NCBI RefSeq assembly: GCF_002207765.1
Contig: NZ_BDGJ01000111.1
Span: forward strand, 34,700-78,907
Length of the DNA: 44,208 nucleotides
Origin: Calderihabitans maritimus
GTDB taxonomy: Bacteria > Bacillota > KKC1 > Calderihabitantales > Calderihabitantaceae
Direction of reading: 5' to 3'
Shown one piece after another: positions 25,070-33,406 of the stretch. Every line of letters starts with the position of its first letter. Position 1 is the stretch's first letter. Under the pieces are notes generated by a model. That model saw nothing but the letters and a program-made list of their open reading frames with translations. It did not search any database and was not told where the DNA came from. Position numbers and translations under genes: made by a program.

Positions 25070-26360
25070 ATCCATTAAGACCGATAAATCTAAAAAATCG
25101 TTGAATACAGCAAAAGAAGTATACCCGTTACTCAAGGCCTATTATCAGGAGGCCAACCGGGTTAAGAAAGACCGGTCGAAAAAAGTTGGCTGGGTGACGG
25201 GTGCGGGAGTTGTGGACCTTACCTGGGTTTTTGATAATGTGCTTCCAGTATACCCGGAGAATTTTAATGCTTCTTGTGCGGCAAAACAGATAACGCCGCC
25301 GCTGCTGGAGATTTCGGAGAGTGCAGGTTTTGCCCGTGATCTCTGCGGATACTTCCGTAATACTTACGGGTATATGCTGGGGGGGAAGAATCTGGACCTC
25401 CCGTTTGCTGGAGGCGGGATGCCCGAACCTGACTTTTTACTGGGTGACAGTGGGGCTTGTATGTTTCATTTGAAATGGTGGCGGCAGATGGAGCGCTTTT
25501 ATGATTACAAAGTTCCCACCTTTATTTTGGAGGTCCCTTACATTACTCCGCGCATGACTTTGGACCAGATAGAGGAACATTACTTGGAGTACACGGTGGA
25601 CCAGATCAAGCGCTGCCTGAACTTCTTGGAGGAAGTTACTGGCAAAAAATTGGATGAAGACCGTCTCAAAGAAGTAGTGAGATTGTCGGGCGAGGCTTCT
25701 GCCTTGTTTGAAGAAGTTCAGCAGTTGCGGAAAAATGTTCCCTCTCCGGCCGCCTCAGAAGATATGTTGTCTTGTCTGATGCCTATAGTCCAGTGGGCCG
25801 GAAGCCAGGAAGCAGTGGATTTCTACCGCCGTTTGCGAGACGAAGTGAAGGAAAGGGTGGAAAAAGGGATAGGGGTGATAGAAAACGAGAGGTTTCGTCT
25901 TTTGTTTGACAATATTCCGCCTTGGTATACTTTAGGAATCTTTAATTATCTGCACAACTTCGATGCAGTAAGCGTGATAGAAACCTATACTCAGTATTTT
26001 CACTACAGTCGCGGTCGAATGGATCCTGCTAAACCATATGAAAGTTTGGCCAGAAAGTACCTGTACGGGGTCTGGTACATGACTTCTCTGCGACAAAAAT
26101 TACCCCATCTGATCATTCCCAAGGCTCTTGATTATCAGGTAGATGGTATCATCAGTTTTATTCTGTACGGATGTAAAATAAGTTCCGGCTTTCTACCATA
26201 CCAGAGAAAAATCTTTGAGGAAAAGTACGGCATTCCCACTCTGATACTAGAAGGTGACATGGTGGATCCCAGGGATTATGCCGACGCCCAGGTTAAGAAC
26301 CGGATTGAGGCATTTTTCGAGATGCTGGAGACGAGAAAACAGGCAAGAAAATGGGTCTGA
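25059..26360 (+). CDS. 2-hydroxyacyl-CoA dehydratase/benzoyl-CoA reductase-type subunit (HgdA/BcrB-like)
   Basis: A 433-residue larger partner of the preceding protein. The N-terminus is Lys-rich. A recognisable BcrB/BzdO-like block is GGGMPEPDFLLGDSGACMFH, followed by YKVPTFILEVPYITPR; late conserved segments are DGIISFILYGCKISSG and ILEGDMVDPRDY. Cysteines at the family positions (NASCAAK, GACMFH, YGCKISS) could ligate the cluster. Length agrees with BcrB (about 430). Translation is coupled to the upstream gene by overlap. It is followed by a 3-hydroxyacyl-CoA dehydrogenase. Confidence 0.83.
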   Translation: MSAKSIKTDKSKKSLNTAKEVYPLLKAYYQEANRVKKDRSKKVGWVTGAGVVDLTWVFDNVLPVYPENFNASCAAKQITPPLLEISESAGFARDLCGYFRNTYGYMLGGKNLDLPFAGGGMPEPDFLLGDSGACMFHLKWWRQMERFYDYKVPTFILEVPYITPRMTLDQIEEHYLEYTVDQIKRCLNFLEEVTGKKLDEDRLKEVVRLSGEASALFEEVQQLRKNVPSPAASEDMLSCLMPIVQWAGSQEAVDFYRRLRDEVKERVEKGIGVIENERFRLLFDNIPPWYTLGIFNYLHNFDAVSVIETYTQYFHYSRGRMDPAKPYESLARKYLYGVWYMTSLRQKLPHLIIPKALDYQVDGIISFILYGCKISSGFLPYQRKIFEEKYGIPTLILEGDMVDPRDYADAQVKNRIEAFFEMLETRKQARKWV

Positions 26361-26399
26361 ATACGTCTCGCCTAAGAGGAAAATCGTGGAGGAGGTTGG

Positions 26400-27251
26400 A
26401 TGATGGGAATTCAAACCATAGGTATAATCGGAGCCGGCCAAATGGGCAGTGGTATAGCCCAAGTGGCCGCTAGCAAGGGTTTTAAGGTAATCTTGAATGA
26501 CATTAATGAAGAGATCCTCCAGGGGAGCTTAAAGACTATCAGCAAACACATCCAACGAAGCGTAGACAAGAACAAGATCAGTGCGGCTGATAAGGACCAA
26601 ATATTAGAAAGGATTAGGACCACTACCAGTCTGGAAGAATTCAAGGAAGTAGATTTTGTGGTGGAGGCCGCTACCGAAAAGGTTCAGCTTAAGTTGGACC
26701 TCTTTCGCCGGTTAGACCAGATATGTTCACCCGATGTTATCTTAGCGACTAATACGTCGTCTATATCTATCACTCTAATAGCTACGGCTACTACCCGCCG
26801 GGACAAAGTAATCGGTATGCACTTCATGAACCCGGTCCCGGTCATGCGGTTGGTAGAAGTGATCAGAGGGTTTGAGACCAGTGACGAAACCTACCAGACG
26901 GTAGTTCAACTGGCTAAAGAGTTAGGGAAAGTACCCAGTGAAGCAAATGATTACCCTGGATTTGTGGCTAACCGAATTTTGATGCCCATGATTAATGAGG
27001 CGATATACGCCCTGTATGAAGGTGTAGCTACTAAGGAGTCAATTGATACCATCATGAAGCTTGGTACCAACCAACCGATGGGACCGCTGGAATTAGCTGA
27101 TCTTATAGGATTAGATACCTGTCTGGCCATTATGGAGGTATTATACGAAGGTTTTTCCGATTCCAAGTATCGCCCGTGCCCGTTACTTAGAAAAATGGTA
27201 ACTGCTGGTTACTTGGGACGTAAAGTGGGGAAAGGTTTTTATGAATATTAA
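26400..27251 (+). CDS. 3-hydroxyacyl-CoA dehydrogenase (Hbd/PaaH type)
   Basis: A 283-residue NAD(P)-dependent dehydrogenase that oxidises (S)-3-hydroxyacyl-CoA, such as 3-hydroxybutyryl-CoA, to the 3-oxo form. Nucleotide-binding motif: IGIIGAGQMGSGIAQVAASK. Catalytic region: MHFMNPVPVMRLVEVIRG. The C-terminal dimer domain is at GTNQPMGPLELADLIGLDTC. ATG 26400 and ATG 26403 both lie behind GGAGGAGG. Length is typical of short bacterial Hbd. Its substrate here could come from the MaoC or crotonase proteins or the mutase. Confidence 0.93.
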   Translation: MMGIQTIGIIGAGQMGSGIAQVAASKGFKVILNDINEEILQGSLKTISKHIQRSVDKNKISAADKDQILERIRTTTSLEEFKEVDFVVEAATEKVQLKLDLFRRLDQICSPDVILATNTSSISITLIATATTRRDKVIGMHFMNPVPVMRLVEVIRGFETSDETYQTVVQLAKELGKVPSEANDYPGFVANRILMPMINEAIYALYEGVATKESIDTIMKLGTNQPMGPLELADLIGLDTCLAIMEVLYEGFSDSKYRPCPLLRKMVTAGYLGRKVGKGFYEY

Positions 27252-27443
27252 TGGCTGTTTATACCGGTTAAAAGGCAGTATGTTTAGAAAGAGTTTTAGC
27301 TGGAGGGGTTAATGGTTGAGTGTAGGGAGGTGGGAAATATGTTGTAGGGGCGGAATGGAGCGCTTGCGGGGGCAGAGGGATTTGCAAACGAAAAAGTTAG
27401 GTGAGAAAACTGAAAGTAAGACAAAAGAAAGGAGAGATAGTGA

Positions 27444-29501
27444 ATGGTAAGATTAGGCATCGAATTTGATGAAGAAGCCCAAAAGAAATTAGATATTCCT
27501 TTAGGGCAACGGGAACTTTATCCCAGCGTAGGGAAATATATAGCCGAGATTTTGAGGGAACAGGGCGTTAATATTGCTTTCGGAGTTCCCGGAGGACATA
27601 TCTGGCATTTTATAGACGCCATTTCCCGCATAGGGATCAAAACAATTACCTTTGCCCACGAACAAAATGCCGTTTATGCCGGTGAAGCTTATTCGCAGGT
27701 CACCCAAAAACCTGCTGTTTGCTACGGCACGGTCGGACCAGGTACAGGCAACTCCTTTTCGGCCATGCAACAAGCCTGGCTTTCCAACACGCCGATAATT
27801 TACTTGGCTGGCGGAATTGAGGTTGAGCACGACGGCTTATTTAACACCATTCAGGAGAGTTATGCCCACCGTTTCTTCGAACATGTTACCAAGTGGAGCC
27901 CGCGGGTAATCTACCCGTGGCAAGTCAAACAATTCCTGACCAGGGGTTTCAAAATCGCCCAGGCGGCGCCCAGAGCACCGGTGGCCTTTGAGCTGGGTAT
28001 TGACCTTTTATTCTCCAAAGACGATGAGATGAGACAGCATTACTGGGGTGGCTTCTTCCAGAAACATAGCGATTACGTAGAAAAATGGCGCGGCGAGGAT
28101 ACACCAAAACCGCTTACTTCCGCTGCCAACCCGGAGGCTGTGGCCAAAGCAGCTAAAGCTATTGTAGAGGCCAAGAGACCGTTCCTTATCATAGGAGATC
28201 AGGCGGCCTGGGATCAAGCAGGGCCAGAAATGGAAGAATTTGTTAATTTAATGAAGATACCTTTCACCACCAGAAGGTTGGGCCGGGCGGTAATTTCTGA
28301 AAAACACAAAAATTATCATCGGGGGTTCCCGCCCTTTAGAAAAGACATTGACTTGATGATCAGTGCCGGCTTGAAAGTAGGTTTCTTCGATGGTTACGGC
28401 CGGGGCTGGCCTCAGACAATTCAAATTTCCAACTGTCAGGAGCAGGTATGGACCTACATTAAAACCCTGGAAGTTCTCTTGGGGAATTTAAAGGCGGTGT
28501 TCAAGCAGCTTAACGATTATATCAAGGCCAACAACTTGCAGGCACAGCTCAGTCCGGAAAGAGATGAGTGGCTGAGGAAGTGCCAGGAAAGCCATGCGCA
28601 AGCGGTATCCAAACGACGGGATAAAGCTTACAAGTATGGACCGGATCATCCGCGCTACCGGGAAAAAGATATCCTGCATTATGGTTATATGTCGCAGATT
28701 ATCAGAGAGGTCAATGATGAACTGTATGGTAGCAAGACGAGAGTAATGATTGACGGTTATACCATGTCCGATTTTGTCATGCCCTACCTGGAGTTTACCA
28801 GACCTGCCTCCTGTATCACGGCCAACGACCAGGCTGGCGTAGGACACGGTGTTGGCCAGGCGATAGGTGCCGCCTTTGGCGATATGGAGAAGGGTGAGCT
28901 CCTGCCCATACTGGCCCTGATGGGCGATTCCGGTATGATGAACGCCGGATGGGACGTAGAGGTTGCCGTAAGACATAAACTACCTATTGTTTATCTCGTG
29001 ACTAATAATGGTGGCTGGATGCCCGGTATGAAGTATATTTGGTACGGGCCGAACTGGGATGTGCTCGGTGATCAGGATGTTTACGGTAATATCTGGCAAG
29101 GTCATAAGCAGATGGGTGAAGAGCGGCCAATCGATATTCAGTTTGAAAAATTTGCCGAATCGATTGGTGCTTACGGTATGGTTTGCAACCGATCAGAAAA
29201 ATTCAGAGAAGACCTCAAGAAAGCTTACTCCATCGCCGAGAAAGGACAACCGGTTGTTATGAACTGCATTATGGATCAACATTTAGTTAACAGAGCAACT
29301 ATGGGACCTGCTTACTGTCTGATGTATGCTCATATCCCCTATCATGAACTACCTTATAGAGGTAAGGCCGCGAGAAAACGCTTCCTCAGCCAGTGGTTTG
29401 AAGGCCTCAAGAACGAACCTGATATGGCCTTCCCAGACTCCTGGGAACCTCTTACGGAAGAAGAATTTGGCTATGAGCCGAAGGAAGAGTTCTTTAAATA
29501 A
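27444..29501 (+). CDS. ThDP-dependent enzyme of the acetolactate synthase/2-hydroxyacyl-CoA lyase superfamily
   Basis: A 685-residue three-domain ThDP enzyme that makes or breaks a C-C bond next to a carbonyl. The activating Glu is in TFAHEQNAVYAGEAYSQV (residue about 70). The first domain includes YGTVGPGTGNSF. The ThDP/Mg motif is LMGDSGMMNAGWD ending in YLVTNNGGWMPGM. It is about 100 residues longer than standard acetolactate synthase, with extra N- and C-terminal segments. No FAD-type ALS features or regulatory-subunit gene are seen. In this acyl-CoA context it may be an acyloin or hydroxyacyl-CoA synthase/lyase or an oxalyl-CoA-like decarboxylase. It starts at ATG behind AAAGGAGAG. Confidence 0.82.
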   Translation: MVRLGIEFDEEAQKKLDIPLGQRELYPSVGKYIAEILREQGVNIAFGVPGGHIWHFIDAISRIGIKTITFAHEQNAVYAGEAYSQVTQKPAVCYGTVGPGTGNSFSAMQQAWLSNTPIIYLAGGIEVEHDGLFNTIQESYAHRFFEHVTKWSPRVIYPWQVKQFLTRGFKIAQAAPRAPVAFELGIDLLFSKDDEMRQHYWGGFFQKHSDYVEKWRGEDTPKPLTSAANPEAVAKAAKAIVEAKRPFLIIGDQAAWDQAGPEMEEFVNLMKIPFTTRRLGRAVISEKHKNYHRGFPPFRKDIDLMISAGLKVGFFDGYGRGWPQTIQISNCQEQVWTYIKTLEVLLGNLKAVFKQLNDYIKANNLQAQLSPERDEWLRKCQESHAQAVSKRRDKAYKYGPDHPRYREKDILHYGYMSQIIREVNDELYGSKTRVMIDGYTMSDFVMPYLEFTRPASCITANDQAGVGHGVGQAIGAAFGDMEKGELLPILALMGDSGMMNAGWDVEVAVRHKLPIVYLVTNNGGWMPGMKYIWYGPNWDVLGDQDVYGNIWQGHKQMGEERPIDIQFEKFAESIGAYGMVCNRSEKFREDLKKAYSIAEKGQPVVMNCIMDQHLVNRATMGPAYCLMYAHIPYHELPYRGKAARKRFLSQWFEGLKNEPDMAFPDSWEPLTEEEFGYEPKEEFFK

Positions 29502-29521
29502 AGCTGAAAATTTACTATAGA

Positions 29522-29565
29522 CCTTTGGCCTCCCTTCGGGGGGCCAAAGGTAAATTAATTTTTAT
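29522..29565 (+). terminator. Strong hairpin after the ThDP gene
   Basis: CCTTTGGCCTCCC pairs with GGGGGGCCAAAGG (one G-T or slipped pair) around a TTC-G loop and is followed by an AT-rich tail ending in six T-rich bases. It may be a terminator or an attenuator, because genes in the same direction continue only 26 bases later. Confidence 0.7.
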
Positions 29566-29589
29566 TAATCGGAGGGGACGGTGTTCTAT

Positions 29590-29979
29590 ATGGAGTTTTC
29601 TAACTCCAGTAAATTATATTTGACAAAGACGGAACTCAGTAAGAAGGTAATTATGGAAACAGTATCTAATTACTACCACAATGTAGAGTTTCCTGATAGT
29701 ATTTACATTGCCTTAGATCATTGTCTCACCTTTGGTAAGGGAAGCGTTGTTAATATAATTGAGGATTTAGAATCAGCTTTAGATTTTATTCCTATAGCCA
29801 GAATCGACCAACTGGTTCTAAATATTCCTCAAAAGGAGGAATTTTATCAATACTTTAGCGAAAAGTATAAAGTGACTAATCCCGAAAATATAACGCCGCA
29901 GATGGAAGAAGAATTTTGGAACAATTATCGGTGGAGATTTGCCTCCGAGGTCGGCGGAATAAAGATCATTTGGGAGTAG
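29590..29979 (+). CDS. Orphan protein next to radical SAM enzyme
   Basis: A 129-residue protein I do not recognise. It is soluble, acidic, with one Cys (ALDHCLTFGKGS) and several aromatic residues near the C-terminus (MEEEFWNNYRWRFASEVG). The ATG at 29590 lies 12 bases after GGAGGGG; a GTG at 29581 is an alternative only 3 bases past the site. It is 6 bases from the radical SAM gene, so the two are surely co-transcribed. It could be a partner, regulator or substrate of that enzyme. Confidence 0.65.
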   Translation: MEFSNSSKLYLTKTELSKKVIMETVSNYYHNVEFPDSIYIALDHCLTFGKGSVVNIIEDLESALDFIPIARIDQLVLNIPQKEEFYQYFSEKYKVTNPENITPQMEEEFWNNYRWRFASEVGGIKIIWE

Positions 29980-29985
29980 GTAAAA

Positions 29986-31167
29986 ATGTTAGCCAGGATA
30001 AAGCGAAATTCAAAATGTATTAATTGTGGCTTTTGTGAATATTTAGTAGAATGCCCTGGTGGAAATAAGATTTGTTTGGGTTGTGGAATATGTGTTAAAG
30101 GCTGTCCTACAGGGGCGCGATCGTTATACTTTTTTAACCAGGACCGGGTTTCGACAAACGTTATTGTTGATGGAGAACGTTACTCCGTACCTGCCGGCAT
30201 AACTGTTGGCCAGGCTTTAGAATTTATCGGGAAAAACTTAAGATCTTCCCAGAATTGCTGTAGTGGAGGCTGCTTTAATTGCGCGGTATTGGTTAATGAT
30301 AAGCTGGTAAGGAGTTGTTGTACGGAAATCCTGGAGGAAATGGAGATAATAACCCAACCGAAAGAAATCGAGAGACATCCGCCCCTTAGGCTGGTATCGC
30401 TCTACCCGAACTATTTTCATGCCAGTGTTTCTGTTTTTACCTGCGGTTGCAATTTCAACTGTGATTTCTGTCATAATTGGAACATCACCTTTGCCTCTAC
30501 CGGAACGCCTTTAAACCCATTGGAGGCCGCCGGTTTGGTTAACCAGATGATAGGTTCCAAGGGCAACTTCCGGATCGGAATATCAGGGGGAGAACCGACT
30601 TTAAACCGCAGGTGGTTAGTGGCTTTTATTGGAGAACTAAAGGCTAAATATAAACAGCTTAGAATTCAGGTAGATACCAATGCATCGGTTCTTACGAAAG
30701 ATTATATTGATGAGCTATATGATGCAGGTATGACCGATATTTCTCCGGACCTTAAGGCCCAGGAACTTGATACTTTCATAAAGATAACTGGAGTTAAGAA
30801 CAAGGAGCTTGCCAGGAGGTACTTAGATACTGCATGGCAAAGCATTGAATATATAGTTGCTAAGTATGCCAATAAACTTCACCTTGCAGTTGGCCTTCCT
30901 TATCATCCCAAACTTATTTCGGAGGAAGAATTGTTCAGTATGGGCAAAAGACTGGCTTCTCTGGACAGGAACATAGATGTCAACCTCATTGTGTATCAGT
31001 CGGCCTTCAGGATGAGAGGGGAAGGGGAAGCATCCGACCGTCACATTGACCAGGTGATGTCATTGCTAAGCGATACAGGTCTTAAAAGAGTATGGTGCCA
31101 GGAGGGAGAAGATATTCCTAGGGCAGTTGATCCTGATGATTTAGCCCTGGGGGGAGAAGATTTTTGA
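29986..31167 (+). CDS. Radical SAM enzyme with N-terminal ferredoxin and extra Cys-rich domain
   Basis: A 393-residue radical SAM protein. Residues 10-45 hold two ferredoxin-like clusters (CINCGFCEYLVECPGG and CLGCGICVKGCPTGA). Residues 60-115 form a ubiquitin-like/2Fe-2S-like segment with CCSGGCFNCAVLV and a following CC pair. The radical SAM core has CNFNCDFCHNW (CxxxCxxC) near residue 155, the GGE motif in GISGGEPTLNRR and a C-terminal half like PflA/AmrS enzymes (VDTNASVLTKDYIDELYDAG). The fused domain order is unusual for an activase. It may activate or modify a partner encoded nearby. No glycyl-radical enzyme is seen in the window. Confidence 0.85.
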   Translation: MLARIKRNSKCINCGFCEYLVECPGGNKICLGCGICVKGCPTGARSLYFFNQDRVSTNVIVDGERYSVPAGITVGQALEFIGKNLRSSQNCCSGGCFNCAVLVNDKLVRSCCTEILEEMEIITQPKEIERHPPLRLVSLYPNYFHASVSVFTCGCNFNCDFCHNWNITFASTGTPLNPLEAAGLVNQMIGSKGNFRIGISGGEPTLNRRWLVAFIGELKAKYKQLRIQVDTNASVLTKDYIDELYDAGMTDISPDLKAQELDTFIKITGVKNKELARRYLDTAWQSIEYIVAKYANKLHLAVGLPYHPKLISEEELFSMGKRLASLDRNIDVNLIVYQSAFRMRGEGEASDRHIDQVMSLLSDTGLKRVWCQEGEDIPRAVDPDDLALGGEDF

Positions 31168-31186
31168 GCCTGGGGAGGAATTAATA

Positions 31187-32362
31187 TTGCTAGATCGGTT
31201 AAGAAGGCTACAATCTCTGATGCAGGATCATGCTTTTACAGGAGCCCTTTTAATGCATCCGAGGGATGTCTATTACTATGCTGGTACGGCCCAGCCCTGT
31301 AATCTTTTTGTGCCGCAGGACGGGGAACCGATCTTGTTTATCAGGCGGGCTTGGGATTTTGTGAAGAAGGAAACTTTTCTGCCGGCGGAGTGTCAAGTTG
31401 ATGGGGGGAGTCTACGGGTTGTCAAGCAGGAACTGGAACGGCGGGGAATAAAAAGCGGTACCATCGGAATCACGGAAGATGTACTACCGGCGCTGCTTTA
31501 TAACAAAATAAAGAGGGAATTAGCAGGTTTTTTGTTTAAGAATATTTCTCCTCTGATTTTAGAACAGCGGATGGTGAAGGACGTCCGAGAGATAGAAGCT
31601 ATTAAGAAAACAGCTGCCCTCTACAAGGTAGCTCACCAGGCAATTATGGAAAATCTCCGGGATGGTATTACCGAATTGGAATTGGCTTCCCGGGTGTTGG
31701 GGTCTTTGAGGGCTTGTGAGCTGGAAGGAATAGTCAGAAACCGGCGTTGGGATGCTTCTTTACATCCGGATGGTATCATAGCGGCTGGTGAAAATTGTTG
31801 GGAAATATCTGGCAGCGCTATGACGGTTACGGGAATTGGCCTTAGTCCCTCTTTGGCGTGGGGAGCTTCAACTAAAGTGATAAGAGAAGGGGAACTGGTG
31901 GTCATTGATATTCCGCTCAATCGGCATGGTTATCATGCTGACATTGCGAGAACTTATGTGGCAGGAAGGGCCAACAGCCGGCAAAAAGAAATTTTCGAGG
32001 CAGTCCTAGAAATACAAGACAGGGTTATAAGAGAAATACGACCGGGAGTAAAGTCAGACTATTTGTATAACGTGGCCGAAAGTACTGCCTCGGAACTAGG
32101 TTATCTGGAATACTTTCAAGGTTATGGAAGAATGAAGGGGAAATACATAGGTCATGGGGTGGGTTTAGAGAATGATGAACCACCGACTCTCGATCCTATT
32201 GAGTCTGTAACCCTACAAGCAGGTATGGTACTGGCTATCGAACCAAAGTTTATCATTCCAGGTTGGGGGGCGGTTGATATAGAGGACACTGTATTAGTTA
32301 CGGAGAAAGGAGCTGAAATCCTAACTCCGGTAGAAAGAAAATTATTTGAAGTTATAACTTAA
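31187..32362 (+). CDS. M24-family metallohydrolase (prolidase/creatinase fold)
   Basis: A 391-residue pita-bread-fold protein. All five metal ligands can be placed: Asp in VVIDIPLNRHG, Asp in YHADIARTYV, His in YIGHGVGLENDEPPT, Glu in VLAIEPKFI and Glu in AVDIEDTVLVTEKG. The N-terminal half (residues 1-140) is the usual creatinase-like domain. It may be an aminopeptidase P/prolidase or a C-N hydrolase. It starts at TTG 31187 behind GGGGAGGA. Its place between a radical SAM enzyme and a crotonase suggests a specialised C-N or peptide hydrolysis linked to this pathway. Confidence 0.85.
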   Translation: MLDRLRRLQSLMQDHAFTGALLMHPRDVYYYAGTAQPCNLFVPQDGEPILFIRRAWDFVKKETFLPAECQVDGGSLRVVKQELERRGIKSGTIGITEDVLPALLYNKIKRELAGFLFKNISPLILEQRMVKDVREIEAIKKTAALYKVAHQAIMENLRDGITELELASRVLGSLRACELEGIVRNRRWDASLHPDGIIAAGENCWEISGSAMTVTGIGLSPSLAWGASTKVIREGELVVIDIPLNRHGYHADIARTYVAGRANSRQKEIFEAVLEIQDRVIREIRPGVKSDYLYNVAESTASELGYLEYFQGYGRMKGKYIGHGVGLENDEPPTLDPIESVTLQAGMVLAIEPKFIIPGWGAVDIEDTVLVTEKGAEILTPVERKLFEVIT

Positions 32363-32399
32363 ATTAAAGAAAATAAACTTACGGAGGGGGAGGTGTTTA

Positions 32400-33191
32400 A
32401 TGGATTTTAAGAATATCAAGTTTCAAGTGGATGAGGGTGTGGCGACTATCACCCTGGATCGGCCGGAGTTCTACAATGCCATCAATGTTCCCATGGCGGA
32501 AGAGCTTTCGAGAGCGCTGGAGCTTTGTAATGATTCCCAGATTAGGGCGGTAATAATTACTGGTTCGGGTAAAGCCTTTTGTTCCGGCGGCGATCTCAAG
32601 GTCATGCAGGAAGGAGTGAAGACAAAGCAACTGGACAAAGTTATCGGAGACATCACCAAAGTATTACATAGAGCAATTACTGATCTCCGGATTTTACCCC
32701 GCCCGGTAATCGCAGCCATCAACGGGCCTGCCGCTGGAGCCGGAATGAGCCTGGCTTTAGCTTGTGACCTGCGTATTGCTTCCGATACGGCAAAATTCCG
32801 CCAGGCTTACACGGCCAACGGTTTGGTACCGGATGGAGGGTGGACTGTTTTCGTTCCTTTACTGGTAGGCTTGGGTAAGGCCAGCGAACTGGTTTTCACG
32901 GATCCGGTTATCGATGCGCAAGAAGCTTTACAGATGGGACTGGTCAGCAAGGTAGTACCACCGGAGGAGCTACTGGTTGTGGCACAGGAATGGGGCCAAA
33001 AGCTGGCCGCGGGAGCTACTTTTGCCTTTGCTCAAGCTAAAATGCTTCTGAATAGTTTCCTGTTACCGACGCTGGAAACTCAACTGGAGAAAGAACGTCA
33101 AGCCATGATTGCCGCCGGGAAAAGTGAGGACAGTAGGGAGGGAATCCTGGCTTTTCTGGAAAAAAGAACTCCCCAATTCAAAGGGAGATAA
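32400..33191 (+). CDS. Crotonase-family enoyl-CoA isomerase, PaaG-like
   Basis: A 263-residue crotonase. The oxyanion-hole segments are present (GKAFCSGGDLKVM, NGPAAGAGMSLALACDLRIA). The two catalytic Glu of enoyl-CoA hydratase (rat Glu144 and Glu164 equivalents) are replaced: the first lies at GMS, giving Ser, and the second at FRQAYTANGLVPDGG, giving Tyr. That QA(F/Y)xxxGLVPDxGG pattern is typical of PaaG-type isomerases. It is probably an isomerase or a related crotonase rather than a standard hydratase. It starts at ATG behind GGAGGGGGAGG. A 215-base gap, AT-rich at its end, separates it from the thiolase. Confidence 0.85.
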   Translation: MDFKNIKFQVDEGVATITLDRPEFYNAINVPMAEELSRALELCNDSQIRAVIITGSGKAFCSGGDLKVMQEGVKTKQLDKVIGDITKVLHRAITDLRILPRPVIAAINGPAAGAGMSLALACDLRIASDTAKFRQAYTANGLVPDGGWTVFVPLLVGLGKASELVFTDPVIDAQEALQMGLVSKVVPPEELLVVAQEWGQKLAAGATFAFAQAKMLLNSFLLPTLETQLEKERQAMIAAGKSEDSREGILAFLEKRTPQFKGR

Positions 33192-33406
33192 GTCGGCCTT
33201 TGCCAATTTTGTTATATTATTATCATTTTAGCCTTTGACTATTCTTACTGCCAATTGCCGACCTGTCTCAAATTGTAGCCTGAATGGAAACAGCAATTCA
33301 TCCTTCGGACTGCTGAGTTTTTACCTGGATGAGGCGAGAAAATTTGAGCATAAAATTTTTTTAATTTTAAAAAAATAAAAAAATATTAGGAAAGGAGTTG
33401 GAAAAC

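Noticed and set aside
27300-27400. A third sigma-54 promoter upstream of the ThDP gene (GGCAGAGGGATTTGC)
   Set aside because: The GG-to-GC spacing is 11 bases instead of 10 and no activator box lies 80 bases upstream.
29059-29520. Short plus-strand frames inside the ThDP gene
   Set aside because: They overlap a well-supported coding region in another frame and have no ribosome sites.
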